A DNA stretch of 64,000 bases from assembly GCF_047948215.1 (NCBI RefSeq), contig NC_134456.1, forward strand, positions 62,081,529 through 62,145,528, written 5' to 3'. Under the pieces are notes generated by a model. That model was not told where the DNA came from and did not search any database. It was given only the letters and a program-made list of their open reading frames with translations. This DNA is from Lycorma delicatula. Lineage: Eukaryota > Arthropoda > Insecta > Hemiptera > Fulgoridae. The first letter of the stretch is position 1; the number at the start of each line of letters is the position of its first letter. The position numbers and the translations under genes were made by a program. Shown one piece after another: positions 47,883 through 58,840 of the stretch.

Positions 47883-48190
47883 TTAAACTGGTTCCTTCCC
47901 TAACATTTTTACTATTTGATTTGTGGTTTCTTTAATAAAAAAAAGGTAGTCATCGAATATTAAATTTCTTAAAGTTAATTTAATTTCCCGATCTTCGTGA
48001 TAAAGAGGTAACGTCTCCCACCATCTTTTATCCGGAATATCCTGGGTTTTGAGTTCCAGTGAAGCTTGGAATTTTTCATACCACAAGATTCATTTCTCAT
48101 CGACGGCAATAATTGACTTGTTTAACGCTTGTAGTAGTTTGAAAAAAGTAAATTTACTTTTTTTAATAAACCTGTTTTCAAAAATACAAT
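47883..48190 (-). pseudogene. coding-like island with one in-frame stop, unrecognised
   Basis: The minus strand has a frame of about 67 codons after a TGA. It includes WYEKFQASLELKTQDIPDKR, then RWWETLPLYHEDREIKLTL and later FIKETTNQIVKMLGKEPV, ending at a stop at 47883. Before the TGA the same frame continues with FFKLLQALNKSIIAVDEK, so a single nonsense change appears to split a longer coding stretch. A pyrimidine-rich run ahead of TACAAG (near 48132) could be a splice acceptor. The acidic/basic balance and the tryptophans are unlike the A+T-rich noise frames. I do not recognise the protein. An old exon, a processed pseudogene or an integrated foreign gene are all possible. Confidence 0.4.
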
Positions 48191-48194
48191 AAAA

Positions 48195-49040
48195 AGTAAA
48201 AAATTCAATCAATTTGTAAATTTTGTTCATCAGAACTACCTAATTAATTACGTAACAAAAAATAATGCTTTGCACCGACTTAAAATTATGCAAAAATGTT
48301 GAAACACTGAAGTAATTTTTGATATCTTATCTTATCTTAAATTTCTTCATTTAGTTTATTTGATGCCTGCTAATTTATTTTCATTTTAAATAAAAATATC
48401 TATGTTTGATGTATTTAGTAATAGGTTTTTGCAAATCACTCGTTAGTCTTTACTTTTTCTAGTCAAAACAATCTAACCATCACTATTTTTAATGTTGTAA
48501 CTTATGGGTAAATAATTTTTTTTTTCAGCTTCAATAAAATATACAACTGATTGTTATATAAAACAAGGTTGGCAAGTCGGTCTTGAAACGTTATTAACAA
48601 ATAACAAGTACATTAGACACATTTAAATAATCTGATTATATAATTTTAAACCAGTATATTTTGCATTCCAGAATAAAGAAATCTATATAAATCTTCTCGC
48701 AATGTTTTTTTTTTCCTGCTTTAGATAATGACACGCCCTGTTTTCTTTCTGCAGTTATAGTAACCAATGTTTATTATTTAGAATTCCAGTAATTTATTGT
48801 TTCCCTTTTCTCTCACATTGTTTAGTTTTATTGATAGCTTAATCAAAATATTGACAAATAGATTTATTAGAAAAAAACTTGGTATTAGTTTAGTGCGTGT
48901 AATATTTCGTATTTAAAATTCTTGCAGAATGAATAAGCTACTCTAAAATATTTTGCATTTTGTATATTTCATTAAGATATCAACACCAGTAAACTGTTTA
49001 TTGTGTTATGTTAGTAATAGGAGTAGAATGTTAGTACTGT
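48195..49040. other. A+T-rich intergenic DNA, nothing recognised
   Basis: No gene or repeat is recognised. Confidence 0.5.
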
Positions 49041-49061
49041 AATAGTGTTCAGAGAAAAAAA

Positions 49062-49212
49062 AAGTAGGTGGCGGGAACACGGGAGGGGTTGAACACAAGG
49101 AAGTGAAGTCAATCCTATAGTTGACCAGCTGGTTATGACTTTACTGTTACTATCGCCTAACGGGCAATATGCCAGGAACAGTCATCAACCAGTGCCTCTT
49201 TCCTTAACCCTT
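49062..49212. other. G+C-rich patch of unknown origin
   Basis: About 150 bases of higher G+C, containing GTAGGTGGCGGGAACACGGG and later CGCCTAACGGGCAATATGCC. There is no open frame of note. This may be a fragment of a transposon. Confidence 0.3.
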
Positions 49213-49489
49213 TAATGAATATTTGGGAAACAAGAACAATCACGGCTGGCAAATAAAATATTTAAAATTCACTTATATTTAAAACATTTACATTTAAATA
49301 AAAAAAGTTTAAATATTTAAAATAAAATATTAAATTAAAAATTATGGAGCAAAAGATAAAAGAATTTATTAAAGTAATATTTAATTCTAACGCGATTGTC
49401 ACATATTAAGAATACTAACCGTTATTATTTTAATATTTCCAGAAAAATAAAATAAATATTATGATCAGAAGCAACATTATTCATTTTTG

Positions 49490-49809
<320 letters not shown>

Positions 49810-50750
49810 ACGCTTTACCATTTTACTTTAAGCCTAATTTATTCTTAATTTAATTTTTAAATACTTTTCAAGGTCTTATTAACCAACCTTCTAGAAGTAA
49901 AACAAAACTTTAGCTTATAATGAAGGTTCATCAACTTAAATTATTTTAATACATTTTAAGTGAAAAGGTTACAGAAATTATTTAAGAAAGAACAAGAAAC
50001 TTAGCCTTATATATTGTAAATAAATTCGTTTATATTTAACTTCAATTTTAACGGTAACGAACATTCTTCATACACTGAAATATTCATTATATTTACTTCT
50101 ATACAAATATATTCACGTATATCTTTGTAAAGTCACATTTTTCATTCTTAACTGGCTTCAAAAAGAAAGTGATTCTGAATTCGACCGGAAAGTACTTTTT
50201 CATTTTTGAATGAAGAACATTATTTTGTAAAGCAAATAAGTTTCTATTTTGTAAAGAAAATTTCCTCTTATAGTCCCGTAGTAATTTGTTAAGTAAAAGA
50301 CATTTTAACAAAAAGTGCACAGACTACATAAAGATTTAAAAATATTTTTCATTTTTGTTACTTTAATGATAACATACTTTAGTGATATTTAAAATATTTT
50401 TAATCATGAATTCAAAGAAAATTAAAAGAAAAATTTAAGATAACAAAAAGTAATGTACATTCTTTTGTTACAAAAATTCTTAAATTGACACTTGTTAGCG
50501 ATTTTATTTCTTCAATTTTCTCCTTCCTTTTCTTATTTCTATCCAAGCAAAAGTTTCTTGCGTTGGAGTTTCATGCGAACGGCTTACTTCATATCGGAAG
50601 CATTAATTTGTTTGCCTATTCATATTTTAAGTAAGAGTAAACATTTTTTATTAAGATAATGTTAAACAAACAAAAGCTCTGTCAAAAAGAAAATCGTAGT
50701 AAAAATTAAAAAATAATAATTTCGACTAATGTAAGTCGCTTGTTAGCATA
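49810..50750. other. A+T-rich intergenic DNA, nothing recognised
   Basis: The minus-strand frame 50099-50320 has no domain features. Nothing else is seen. Confidence 0.45.
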
Positions 50751-50754
50751 TTAA

Positions 50755-51130
50755 TCTGTAAAAAAAAGACAATCTTTGTTTTGTGTGCCCTCACAAACTA
50801 TTTAATGGATTTCGCTGGAAATTTTACAATCTATTATTATTTTTCCCGGGAGAGTTTACATATTAGTTCCATAATATTTAATAATTTAATAAAAAATAAT
50901 ATTTAATCACATAATCAGATTTATATGTCTGAGAAAGTTGATATTGACGTAGACAATGATCGATATAGACAACTGCAATCGACTTAGTCGATTGCAATTT
51001 AACAAAGGAGGTATAAAAAGCAGGTTATTTAATTATACGTTTTTATACCAATCTCACTAGTAGTGAGATTGGTGAGGTTTGAACCGTGGTAAATATTCTG
51101 GCGATAGCGAAGTATTGCCGGGTCTACTAG
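50755..51130 (+). mobile_element. short non-autonomous Helitron
   Basis: It begins TCTGTAAAAA after a host A (50754). It contains the 5'-type phrase TTTGTTTTGTGTGCCCTCAC followed by GGATTTCGCTGGAAATTTTA. It ends in CTAG (51127-51130) before a host T, as expected for insertion between A and T. Near the 3' end, GGCGATA (51100-51106) pairs with TATTGCC (51113-51119) in the usual subterminal hairpin, seven bases before CTAG. Two further perfect palindromes lie at 50974-50996 and 51048-51072. No coding capacity. Confidence 0.78.
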
Positions 51131-51216
51131 TATGTAATATTTATATTATTAAGTTTTTGATAGTTATTTAAAATTTGGCGGTGACTTAAAAAATTCATAA
51201 TGTAAATAAAAAAAAG

Positions 51217-51557
51217 TTATTTTTTAAAAGCTTTTATTTAACTCGTTTTAGAAAAAATCAAATCTTGCAACTGCTATATCTTTTGATCTATCGTATGAAA
51301 ATCAATGAAATTTGGTACACGTATGTAAACCTTCGATGACAATACAGCACTACGGTGTCGAAATTTGATATGACCCACCCCCACGCTCCCACGCGTTACC
51401 CTTACGCTAAATTCATGCATTTAATTGAAAATTTTAATTTCTCATGAACTGTCGTATGAAAATGATTGAAATTTGGTACACGTATGTAACTTCGATGTTT
51501 AAAAATAAATATTTTTACTTTAAATAAATTATTTTTTAAAAAAGCTTTTATTTAACT
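51217..51557. repeat. nested direct repeats
   Basis: TTATTTTTTAAAAGCTTTTA at about 51217 recurs near 51529. Inside, a block of about 45 bp beginning TCGTATGAAAAT and containing GAAATTTGGTACACGTATGT occurs at 51291-51338 and again at 51452-51497, an offset of 161 bp. C-rich sequence (51370-51400) lies between. It looks like an internally duplicated noncoding transposon, type unknown. Confidence 0.75.
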
Positions 51558-51559
51558 AA

Positions 51560-52345
51560 TATTAATATTAATAAAAAAGGAAACAAATTAGAAAAACCCT
51601 CTAAAAAAGTAAAAAAATAAGAATTAAATCAAATTGAGAATTTTTAACAAAAAAATATAATATATTAACAAATATAAAAATGCACTGAAAAATAAAAAAT
51701 AAATTATATAAATATCTAATAAATAACTAATAAATGTAAAGCTTTTTTAAAAATTAATTTTTTATATGTAATCAAATATATTTTTGTAATTTTATTTTGT
51801 TTTTGTATTTTTCTTAATTTTGGTGCACAGTTTTTGAAAGTTGCTCTGAATAAGGTAATGTTTAATCATCAAGATGGCAAAAATAATGTCCTAAAGCCAA
51901 ACCCACAAAACTTAGCAAAAAAATAATTTTTACAAAAAACCTTTTCAAATTTTATGAGTATTCTCTCTTATATTACTTTAAAATGCATTAGTCTTAAAAA
52001 ACCTAAATTACATATAAAAAATATAACATGTATTTTTCGACTCTCTAAAGTAAAATTTTGATAAAAATATTATTTTACAAACATTTCTTTCATTAAAATT
52101 ATTATAATGCATCTATTTATCCAACAGATTCAATCAATGTATTCCCGAAAATTGATCCCTGCCATAAGTGTTTTCTTTTAAATTAACAATATTATCTTTA
52201 TTATTTAAATAATAAATAATTCAGATAAAGAAATTAAATAAAATATAAACGGATTGTTATTAAGAAAGATAATAATTTGATTACTGTGCTGTCAAAAAAG
52301 AGAATTTATAAACAAGATGGCTGTATATAAAGTTAAGTTATCTGT
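51560..52345. other. A+T-rich intergenic DNA, nothing recognised
   Basis: Nothing is recognised before the SINE at 52364. Confidence 0.5.
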
Positions 52346-52363
52346 TAGTAATCCTAATTTCCT

Positions 52364-52550
52364 ACCGGCCTCCGTGGCGCGAGTGGTAGCGTCTTGGCCT
52401 TTCATTTGGAGGTCCCGGGTTTGAATCCCGGTCAGGCATGGTATTTTTACACACGCTAACTATCATTCATCTCATTCTATCATTCTATCTCATTCATTTC
52501 TGAAGCATGCCTAACGGTGGACGGAGGTTAAAATAAAAGTAAAAAAAAAA
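52364..52550 (+). repeat. tRNA-derived SINE, family A (complete)
   Basis: The head is CCGGCCTCCGTGGCGCGAGT with A-box GGCGCGAGTGGTAGCG. It continues with CTTGGCCTTTCATTTGGAGG and the B-box GGTTTGAATCCCGGTCAGGC. The body holds CACACGCTAAC and repeated TCATTCTATC. The tail is CTGAAGCATGCCTAACGGTGG and CGGAGGTTAAAA, then poly-A. The 13-bp duplication ATCCTAATTTCCT at 52351-52363 and 52551-52563 bounds it exactly. It was mobilised by a LINE in trans; the partner is not identified. Confidence 0.95.
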
Positions 52551-52938
52551 ATCCTAATTTCCTGTTATGCCACTCCATTTAAGACTCCATCTTAAATAGG
52601 CGTTTAATCGTCTCTATGACCCAGAAATTTGGCGATACGTACAAACAGTAAAAAAAAAAAAAAACGTTTTTAAACAATAACATAAAAATACGTAAAGTAG
52701 GATGGAGGTTCGATTTTTTTTACGAAGATAGATTTATACTATATCTTTACTACCTTAATGATATCACCCTACCACATCTCGTAATCCAGATTATTTCTAC
52801 AATCGTTAGATTTCAAATAATATGCTAATATTAAGAATTAAAGAATGTACATGTAAAGCAATTAAATAAATAGTAACGTAAAAAGGCAGACTAAAATGAG
52901 ATACAGAGGAAGCGCTAATAGCATTCCAGATCTTAAAT

Positions 52939-53082
52939 GTTGCCGGCCTCCGTGGCGTCTCGGCCTTTCATCCGGAGGTCCTGGGTTCGAAGTCCGGTTA
53001 GGCATGGCATTTTCACGCAGGCTACAAATCATTAATCTCATCCTCTGAATCAATTCCTAACGGTGACCCGGAGGTTAAAAAA
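52939..53082 (+). repeat. tRNA-derived SINE, family A, lacking the A-box
   Basis: It matches the copy at 52364 from CCGGCCTCCGTGGC to the CCGGAGGTTAAA tail. About 12 bases covering the A-box (CGAGTGGTAGCG) are missing; the flanking GCG suggests a microhomology deletion. The B-box is present in mutated form (GGTTCGAAGTCCGGTTAGG). The duplication AGATCTTAAAT at 52928-52938 and 53083-53093 shows a genuine retroposition. The minus-strand frame 52862-53053 is an artefact of this repeat. Confidence 0.93.
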
Positions 53083-53094
53083 AGATCTTAAATT

Positions 53095-54515
53095 TAGAAG
53101 ATCAGAAACTAAAATATGTATCTTAAAATTTGAAAAAGGATCTAAAATTTAATATTGTAGGATCTACAATTTAAAATTGCATTCAATAATCTGATAGTTT
53201 TAAATTATCTACTATTCAGGGAACCACAATATTATTTAATATATTATTTGTCAGTATTTATAGGGAAATCTGTATAATATTTGGAATAACGAATCAAACA
53301 CTCGGCCATTCTCAGTAGCAGTCCAACTATACAGACTAGATCGTGCGTGTATATTCGTGAACATGATCTATAACAAACTTAATCCTGAAGAATATGAATT
53401 TAAAGTATAATGTCGTAAATGTGACAACCTTGATTATTAATAACAACTCAATTAAGTATTAGAATTGTTTTTTCATAAATGAAATTATAAACTTCAAAAA
53501 TATACAAGCAGGATGTTAAAAATTAATTAACAATCCCATAACGAAAATACTCTATCTATATTATACTAAATCTTTACTAAGTTATCGCAACGCATTTATC
53601 AAATTATTTAATAAATAAATTTTGTTAGGAAAGAGGATTAAGCAAGAGGAAGAACGAAACCATATGATATCTGATGGCAGGAAATGGCTTTATCTCATTA
53701 GATAATTACTATTTATATTCGATATTTCCTATTCTTGAAATTGCTACAGAAGCTCCACAAATACCTTAAATATCACAAGTTCTATTAACAGAAGACCTCG
53801 CTCGTTGTGTAATAAATTCAAAAGCTGTTGAATTAAAAAAGTGAAAATGAATGAGAATAAAATAAATCTGATGATCATAATTGATTTTGTGTAAGGTTAA
53901 CCAATACCAAAAATAATTTTACTCCATTAACAGAATTTTCAGATCATCTCCAAGGATACTGTATTTCACTGACTGATATGTTTTGAAAAGCTATTTCCTT
54001 TACATTCCTATGTTTTTTTAATTTTTTTTTCTAATATCTATTTATATAATTTCAAATAAACCTCAAATTGTTTTTCTTGTACTAATAATGTAAATATTAA
54101 CTTTGCTGTGCAGTATAATGTTTACAAAAGTAGCACGTAAAATTTAATCACTTTCCATAAATCATAATCAGTTACAGAATTATCGCTTAATGAGCATTAT
54201 AAAAAATATAATTCTGATACATACCCTCGTCTTGTCTTTGTCAAGTAAAAATAGAATTTTTTTAAAAGGTAATAATTTTAAAAAAATCATCCAACAAATA
54301 TTTATTCAACTAAAATAATTTTCAAGGTCATCTGTTACAAACCTGTTTTCGATTTTAAATTATTTTATTTGCCGTAATACTTTCCATTTTCTTCACATTA
54401 TAAAAAGTAATTAATTAAAAGTGGTCTGAGATATAAAATGTTTTTAAGGTGTTTAAAACGTACCCTGTATATTTCTTACAGCTCAATCAAATATTATATA
54501 TATGTATAATAAATA
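53095..54515. other. A+T-rich intergenic DNA, nothing recognised
   Basis: No gene is recognised. Near 53090-53170 the phrase ATCTTAAA/ATCTAAAATTTA is repeated irregularly. Confidence 0.45.
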
Positions 54516-54521
54516 AATAAA

Positions 54522-55058
54522 TGTATTATTTAAGAATATCGACATGACTAAATAATAAATATTTCCTCCGATATTCAATCGAATATTTACAGTTCAATAA
54601 TTACTCTCATCGGCTTCAAGAATGTTACTGAATAGTTTTCTGAAATTTGTAATTTTTGAAATTTGACGCATCATGTAAAAAATGAATTGGGAGAAACTTT
54701 ATTTGCTAAAACGTGGAATGAAAACCGTTGATGAATATTCGATATTCAATCATGTTTTTTTTTACCTAAAAATCAATATTTTTACGACGATTTATATGCT
54801 TATCGATTATTCGTCTTTTCACACGTCACTACAACATTTTCTCACCAACTGCTACATCCAGTTGATGAATTTCTAAGTCGTATCGGGAAACAGATTTTAA
54901 TAGGTAGGCAATTTAACAAATTTTCTTCGAAAATTTCAGAAAACTATTCAGTAACATTCTTAAAGCCAATGAGAGTAATTTATTGAACTGTAGATATTCG
55001 ATTGAATATCGGAGGAAATATTTATTATTTAACCATGTCGATATTCTTAAACAATACA
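54522..55058. mobile_element. fold-back element with about 127-bp inverted arms
   Basis: The left arm (about 54522-54648) and right arm (about 54931-55058) are near-perfect inverted copies. They share TGTATT, TTTAAGAATATCGACATG, AAATAATAAATATTTCCTCC, GATATTCAATCGAATAT, ACAGTTCAATAA, TTACTCTCAT and AAGAATGTTACTGAATAG. Only a handful of differences separate them. The spacer of about 280 bp contains a 64-codon frame (54682-54876) without recognisable domains. No target duplication was found. The type is unknown, and it differs from the MITE at 33.8 kb. Confidence 0.85.
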
Positions 55059-55064
55059 AACAGA

Positions 55065-58000
55065 ATTAGATAATCTCGACAACGGACCATTTCTAACTTC
55101 TGTTGTCCGACTGTAATCAAATCAACGTTTCTTTTAACGTCTTCCGTATTTATATTAAAAATTCATGAAAAAAATTAATTTTATTGGGTGCTTTTTAATT
55201 TTATTTATTTTTTTCCAATATTAAAAGTAAAACTAATTCAAAAATGTTAGGGTGCATAATGAAACTTGTTCTTTCTGTGTGATATGTTTCCCTACTGTTT
55301 CGCTTTGGATTATAATGTTATTAAATTTACATATTATTAACGATAACATTTTTTTGTTCAGTGTTTTTTTTCAATGTAATGTAATCTATCGGAGCCAGAG
55401 TGAGACACAAAAATAGCCATTATACTCCAGATAGCCTGTATTTTAATAAAAAGATATGCGACTACTTCAGTAAAATAAAATAAAAATATAAGTAGGAAGT
55501 TGTTAAAAGTAGGAAGTAATATTTTTTTTTATGATTATAAAGCGAATTTTATATTCGGACGAACATATTCTTTAAAAATTTAATATTTGCGTTTTATTTT
55601 TAGAATACTTAGAAATTAACTTTGGATTATTTTATTTTATAAAAACGGTTTAATTATAAACAATATATAGTTCTACGCCTTTATAGATATTGCCAATATA
55701 AATAGGCTATTTTTCCATTTTTATAAATGTATAAAGTATGTCCCAGAAGCCTCCAGTCAGTTTTGTTATTGTTTTCGTCCCTCAATCAGACCTGCTGTTG
55801 GATCGATGCCAAAACTTGTTATTTTTGACGATCCTTGCGAGCGATTTCTGTATTCGATCCTCACATACAAAATTCATTGTAGAGCTTCTGGAGAATTTTT
55901 TACGAGTGAAAACCTACACTTTACTTTTTTGTAATACGAAATTATTTTCTCACGTAACGTTTAAATAAATATTCTAATTTATTTATTTATTTATTTATAA
56001 CAAAATGTAATCGCAATCTAATATTAAATTAGCATTCAGTTTATACTTTGGATTAATATTATTATTACCACAGACACAGCATACCATTTATCTAAAAATA
56101 AGCTTTTCTTCTCGTATAAAAAAGTTAATAATAACGCGTTAAAGCGATCTTTTTTTTCACTTATTACCTTATAAATAATTTTTACGCTTATTTAAATCTC
56201 CATATCGATTTTAACATATTCTGTAAAAATTGCTGGGTTTGTTACTTGGTACACAAATAAAAACTCCTTTTGTAGTAGGTGCGTAAATGTACATCGACTT
56301 TAGATCAAGGTCACAAAACCCGATTAAACGTAATTCAAAATATAGCTTGTACGAAAAAAGAAAATATGATTGTATTGTGATCACAATTCAACTGTATTTG
56401 TAGTAAAAAACTATTATTCTAGATCTTAATAACTCATAATTCTGTTTCCTGCCAATAAAAATTAAAGAGCAGTTATATATTCGTGGGCTTTTTTAACGAG
56501 AGCTGTAGTAGATATTAGAATTTTTTTAATGCAATCTATTAAAAATCTACTTCTGTAAAATTCTGAATTATTATAATACGGTTTAAAATTATAATGAGTA
56601 TTTTTCTACCACATTTTAATCTGTTTTGTTTCTAAAAAAATTAAATTTTTTTGTACTCTTTTTCATTTTCAGTTGATAGATTTTTTCAGTATTAAAATTC
56701 ACTACAAATTTTATTGAAAAATTTATTTATTTCCTGACAACTTAACAAATTTATTGTACGGCAAATCTAAAAAAACGTGTTTTGGACATATCACAATAGT
56801 TGTATTTTGGAATGTACATCTTAAAAACGGATTGAATAGAAGATATTCATTGAAATGTTATATATATATTATACCGAACAACATCTTCTACAAAATGAAT
56901 AAAAGAAAATGTTACATTTGAAAATTTTATAATGGCAGCCATTCAAGTTTCATACTCTAGTTCGGTAAATATTAGTTTTATCGAATGATGTTCAATTAAA
57001 TGAAATAATAAAACTTTTATTTTTAACAAAATGGAACTTCATTTTTTCAAATAGATTGATAAACATCTGAGATATGACTGAAAATGTTAAGATGGATTAC
57101 AAAAATTATGCAATCTGACAATTGTGTCCTTTTTTCTCTTCCTTCATTAATAGAATTAAAAATAATTATAATAATAGAATAAGAAAAATGATCGTTTTGC
57201 TTGCTCATTTCATTTTAAATGAAATGCTTATTTAAAGTACTTGTCACTGAAGTTTAAAATGAGAAATTAAAAGTTAGGATTATAATCAACGTAATTTTCT
57301 TTAGAACTCAATTTTAATATTCTTAATTGTTTTCAATACCTTAAGTGTCATTATGACAGAAAATCAATCCATAAATAACTGAATTATTCACAATTAGTGA
57401 ATATCAATAATGATTATAATTACACACCGTCATTTATACAATACAATGGAATAAGGAACAAATAATAGAAATGATTCATTTCTAGGTAGGTTGTAAGGAA
57501 GAAACTCATTCCCATTTTTTAATTATTAATTCTGCAACAAAATTCCTAGTACTCCCTCACTAATAGGTCAAGTGATTAATCAGTTGTTTTAATTTCAAAT
57601 TTTTGAACCATTATTCGTAAGAAAAATATTATTTGGTGGTGACTTAAGATATTTTTACAATCAATTTTTTAAATTCCATAACTATATATGATGTTTAATA
57701 TCTATTTATAAATTTGCTTATATAAAAAATTCAAACTTCTCTTTTTAATTTATTTATTTACTTAACTGGATAATAGTTTATATCAGGAAAACGTATATAC
57801 TGATGTGTTAAAAAGTAGTAAATGGGTATATTATCTGCACAATTATATATATCATAATTATATTATGAGACACAATTATCTGCACAAAAATATATTTTTT
57901 GAGTTCGAACTTTAACCTTAATCTTTTATCTCTGAAGAAGAAAGTGTGTTCTACAGAACACACCTTTTAAGCAAATCACCAGTTATTAAATTTTCATAGT

Positions 58001-58430
58001 TACTTAATATTGCTATGCACTAAAAAAAATTTTACTAAATAACATTATTTATGAAATACTAAAAGAGAAAATATTAGAGAAGATTTTTGAACGAACCCTA
58101 AAATTAATCAAATAAACGTTTTTTTTTGGTTTTTTTTTTTTTAAAGATAATATCGTCTTAAACAATATGTTCTAAATATTAAAAATAATATTTTTTCAGT
58201 TCTTTATATTTCAACATTTATAAGTAAGCAACCAAATTAAAAAAAGTTATTAATGACTTAATTATCGAATTTTAATTTTTCAACTATTTTTAAAGACGAG
58301 ATTTTTAGAAGAAAAAAAAGAAAATATTAAAGAATAAAAAATATTTTTTTTTATATAAACGAATTAAAAAAATATAATTTTTAGTTTGTTTTAATTATAA
58401 GTATGAAGAATTGTGATCACGAAAAATTTG
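55065..58430. other. A+T-rich intergenic DNA, nothing recognised
   Basis: No gene is recognised. A patch at 55735-55930 is less A+T rich and open on the + strand (55738-55968), but its translation shows no family features in either direction. A 9-bp stem hairpin (GTGTGTTCT, AGAACACAC) lies near 57944-57963. Confidence 0.4.
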
Positions 58431-58435
58431 GGTTT

Positions 58436-58840
58436 TCAGATTTCAACGGAAATATAAATTTTGACCATCCCTGAATCCATTTTGACTAGTTTCGGCAGTT
58501 TCATAACTGAAAAAAAAATAACCGTTAGATGATGAGATTTTGGTTTTAGGACTGTTGTATCATCTAGTTGTGCACCTTCCCTTTTGATTGCAATCAACTG
58601 GGCAAAGAGTGTCAAAAAAGCCCAAACTGCAAAAGAGTTTGAATTTTGGACTTTTTCATAACTGTAGTAATCAGCCCTCATTGAGAGCTTTTCAACTATA
58701 TATCATAAGTTGTACTTATTTTCATTTGTTCCAGAGTTAGCCAAATAAAATTTTAATTAATGAAACATTTGGATCGTAAAAGGGGAAGGCACATCGGTTC
58801 AAATCCGACTTCATTTACTTTTTTCAACGTTTTTTTTTTT
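58436..58840. repeat. possible dispersed repeat with a tRNA-like B-box
   Basis: The minus strand is open at 58436-58681 with a protein-like reading (SFAVWAFLTLFAQLIAIKRE). It looks to me like noncoding repeat sequence rather than a gene, because it lacks domain motifs. Downstream on the + strand, GGTTCAAATCCGACTTC (58797-58813) resembles a tRNA B-box or SINE end, followed by T runs. No second copy is present here to confirm. Confidence 0.3.

Noticed and set aside
52365..52440. Possible true tRNA gene at the start of the 52.4-kb repeat
   Set aside because: It has boxes A and B but no proper acceptor pairing. It continues into a SINE body with poly-A and target duplications.
55738..55968. 76-codon + strand frame with hydrophobic stretches
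   Set aside because: No recognisable domain, the reverse strand is equally protein-like, and the start is arbitrary.
58436..58681. 81-codon minus-strand frame as a host gene
   Set aside because: It has no start context, domain or splice support, and it looks like noncoding repeat DNA. It is kept only as a possible repeat.
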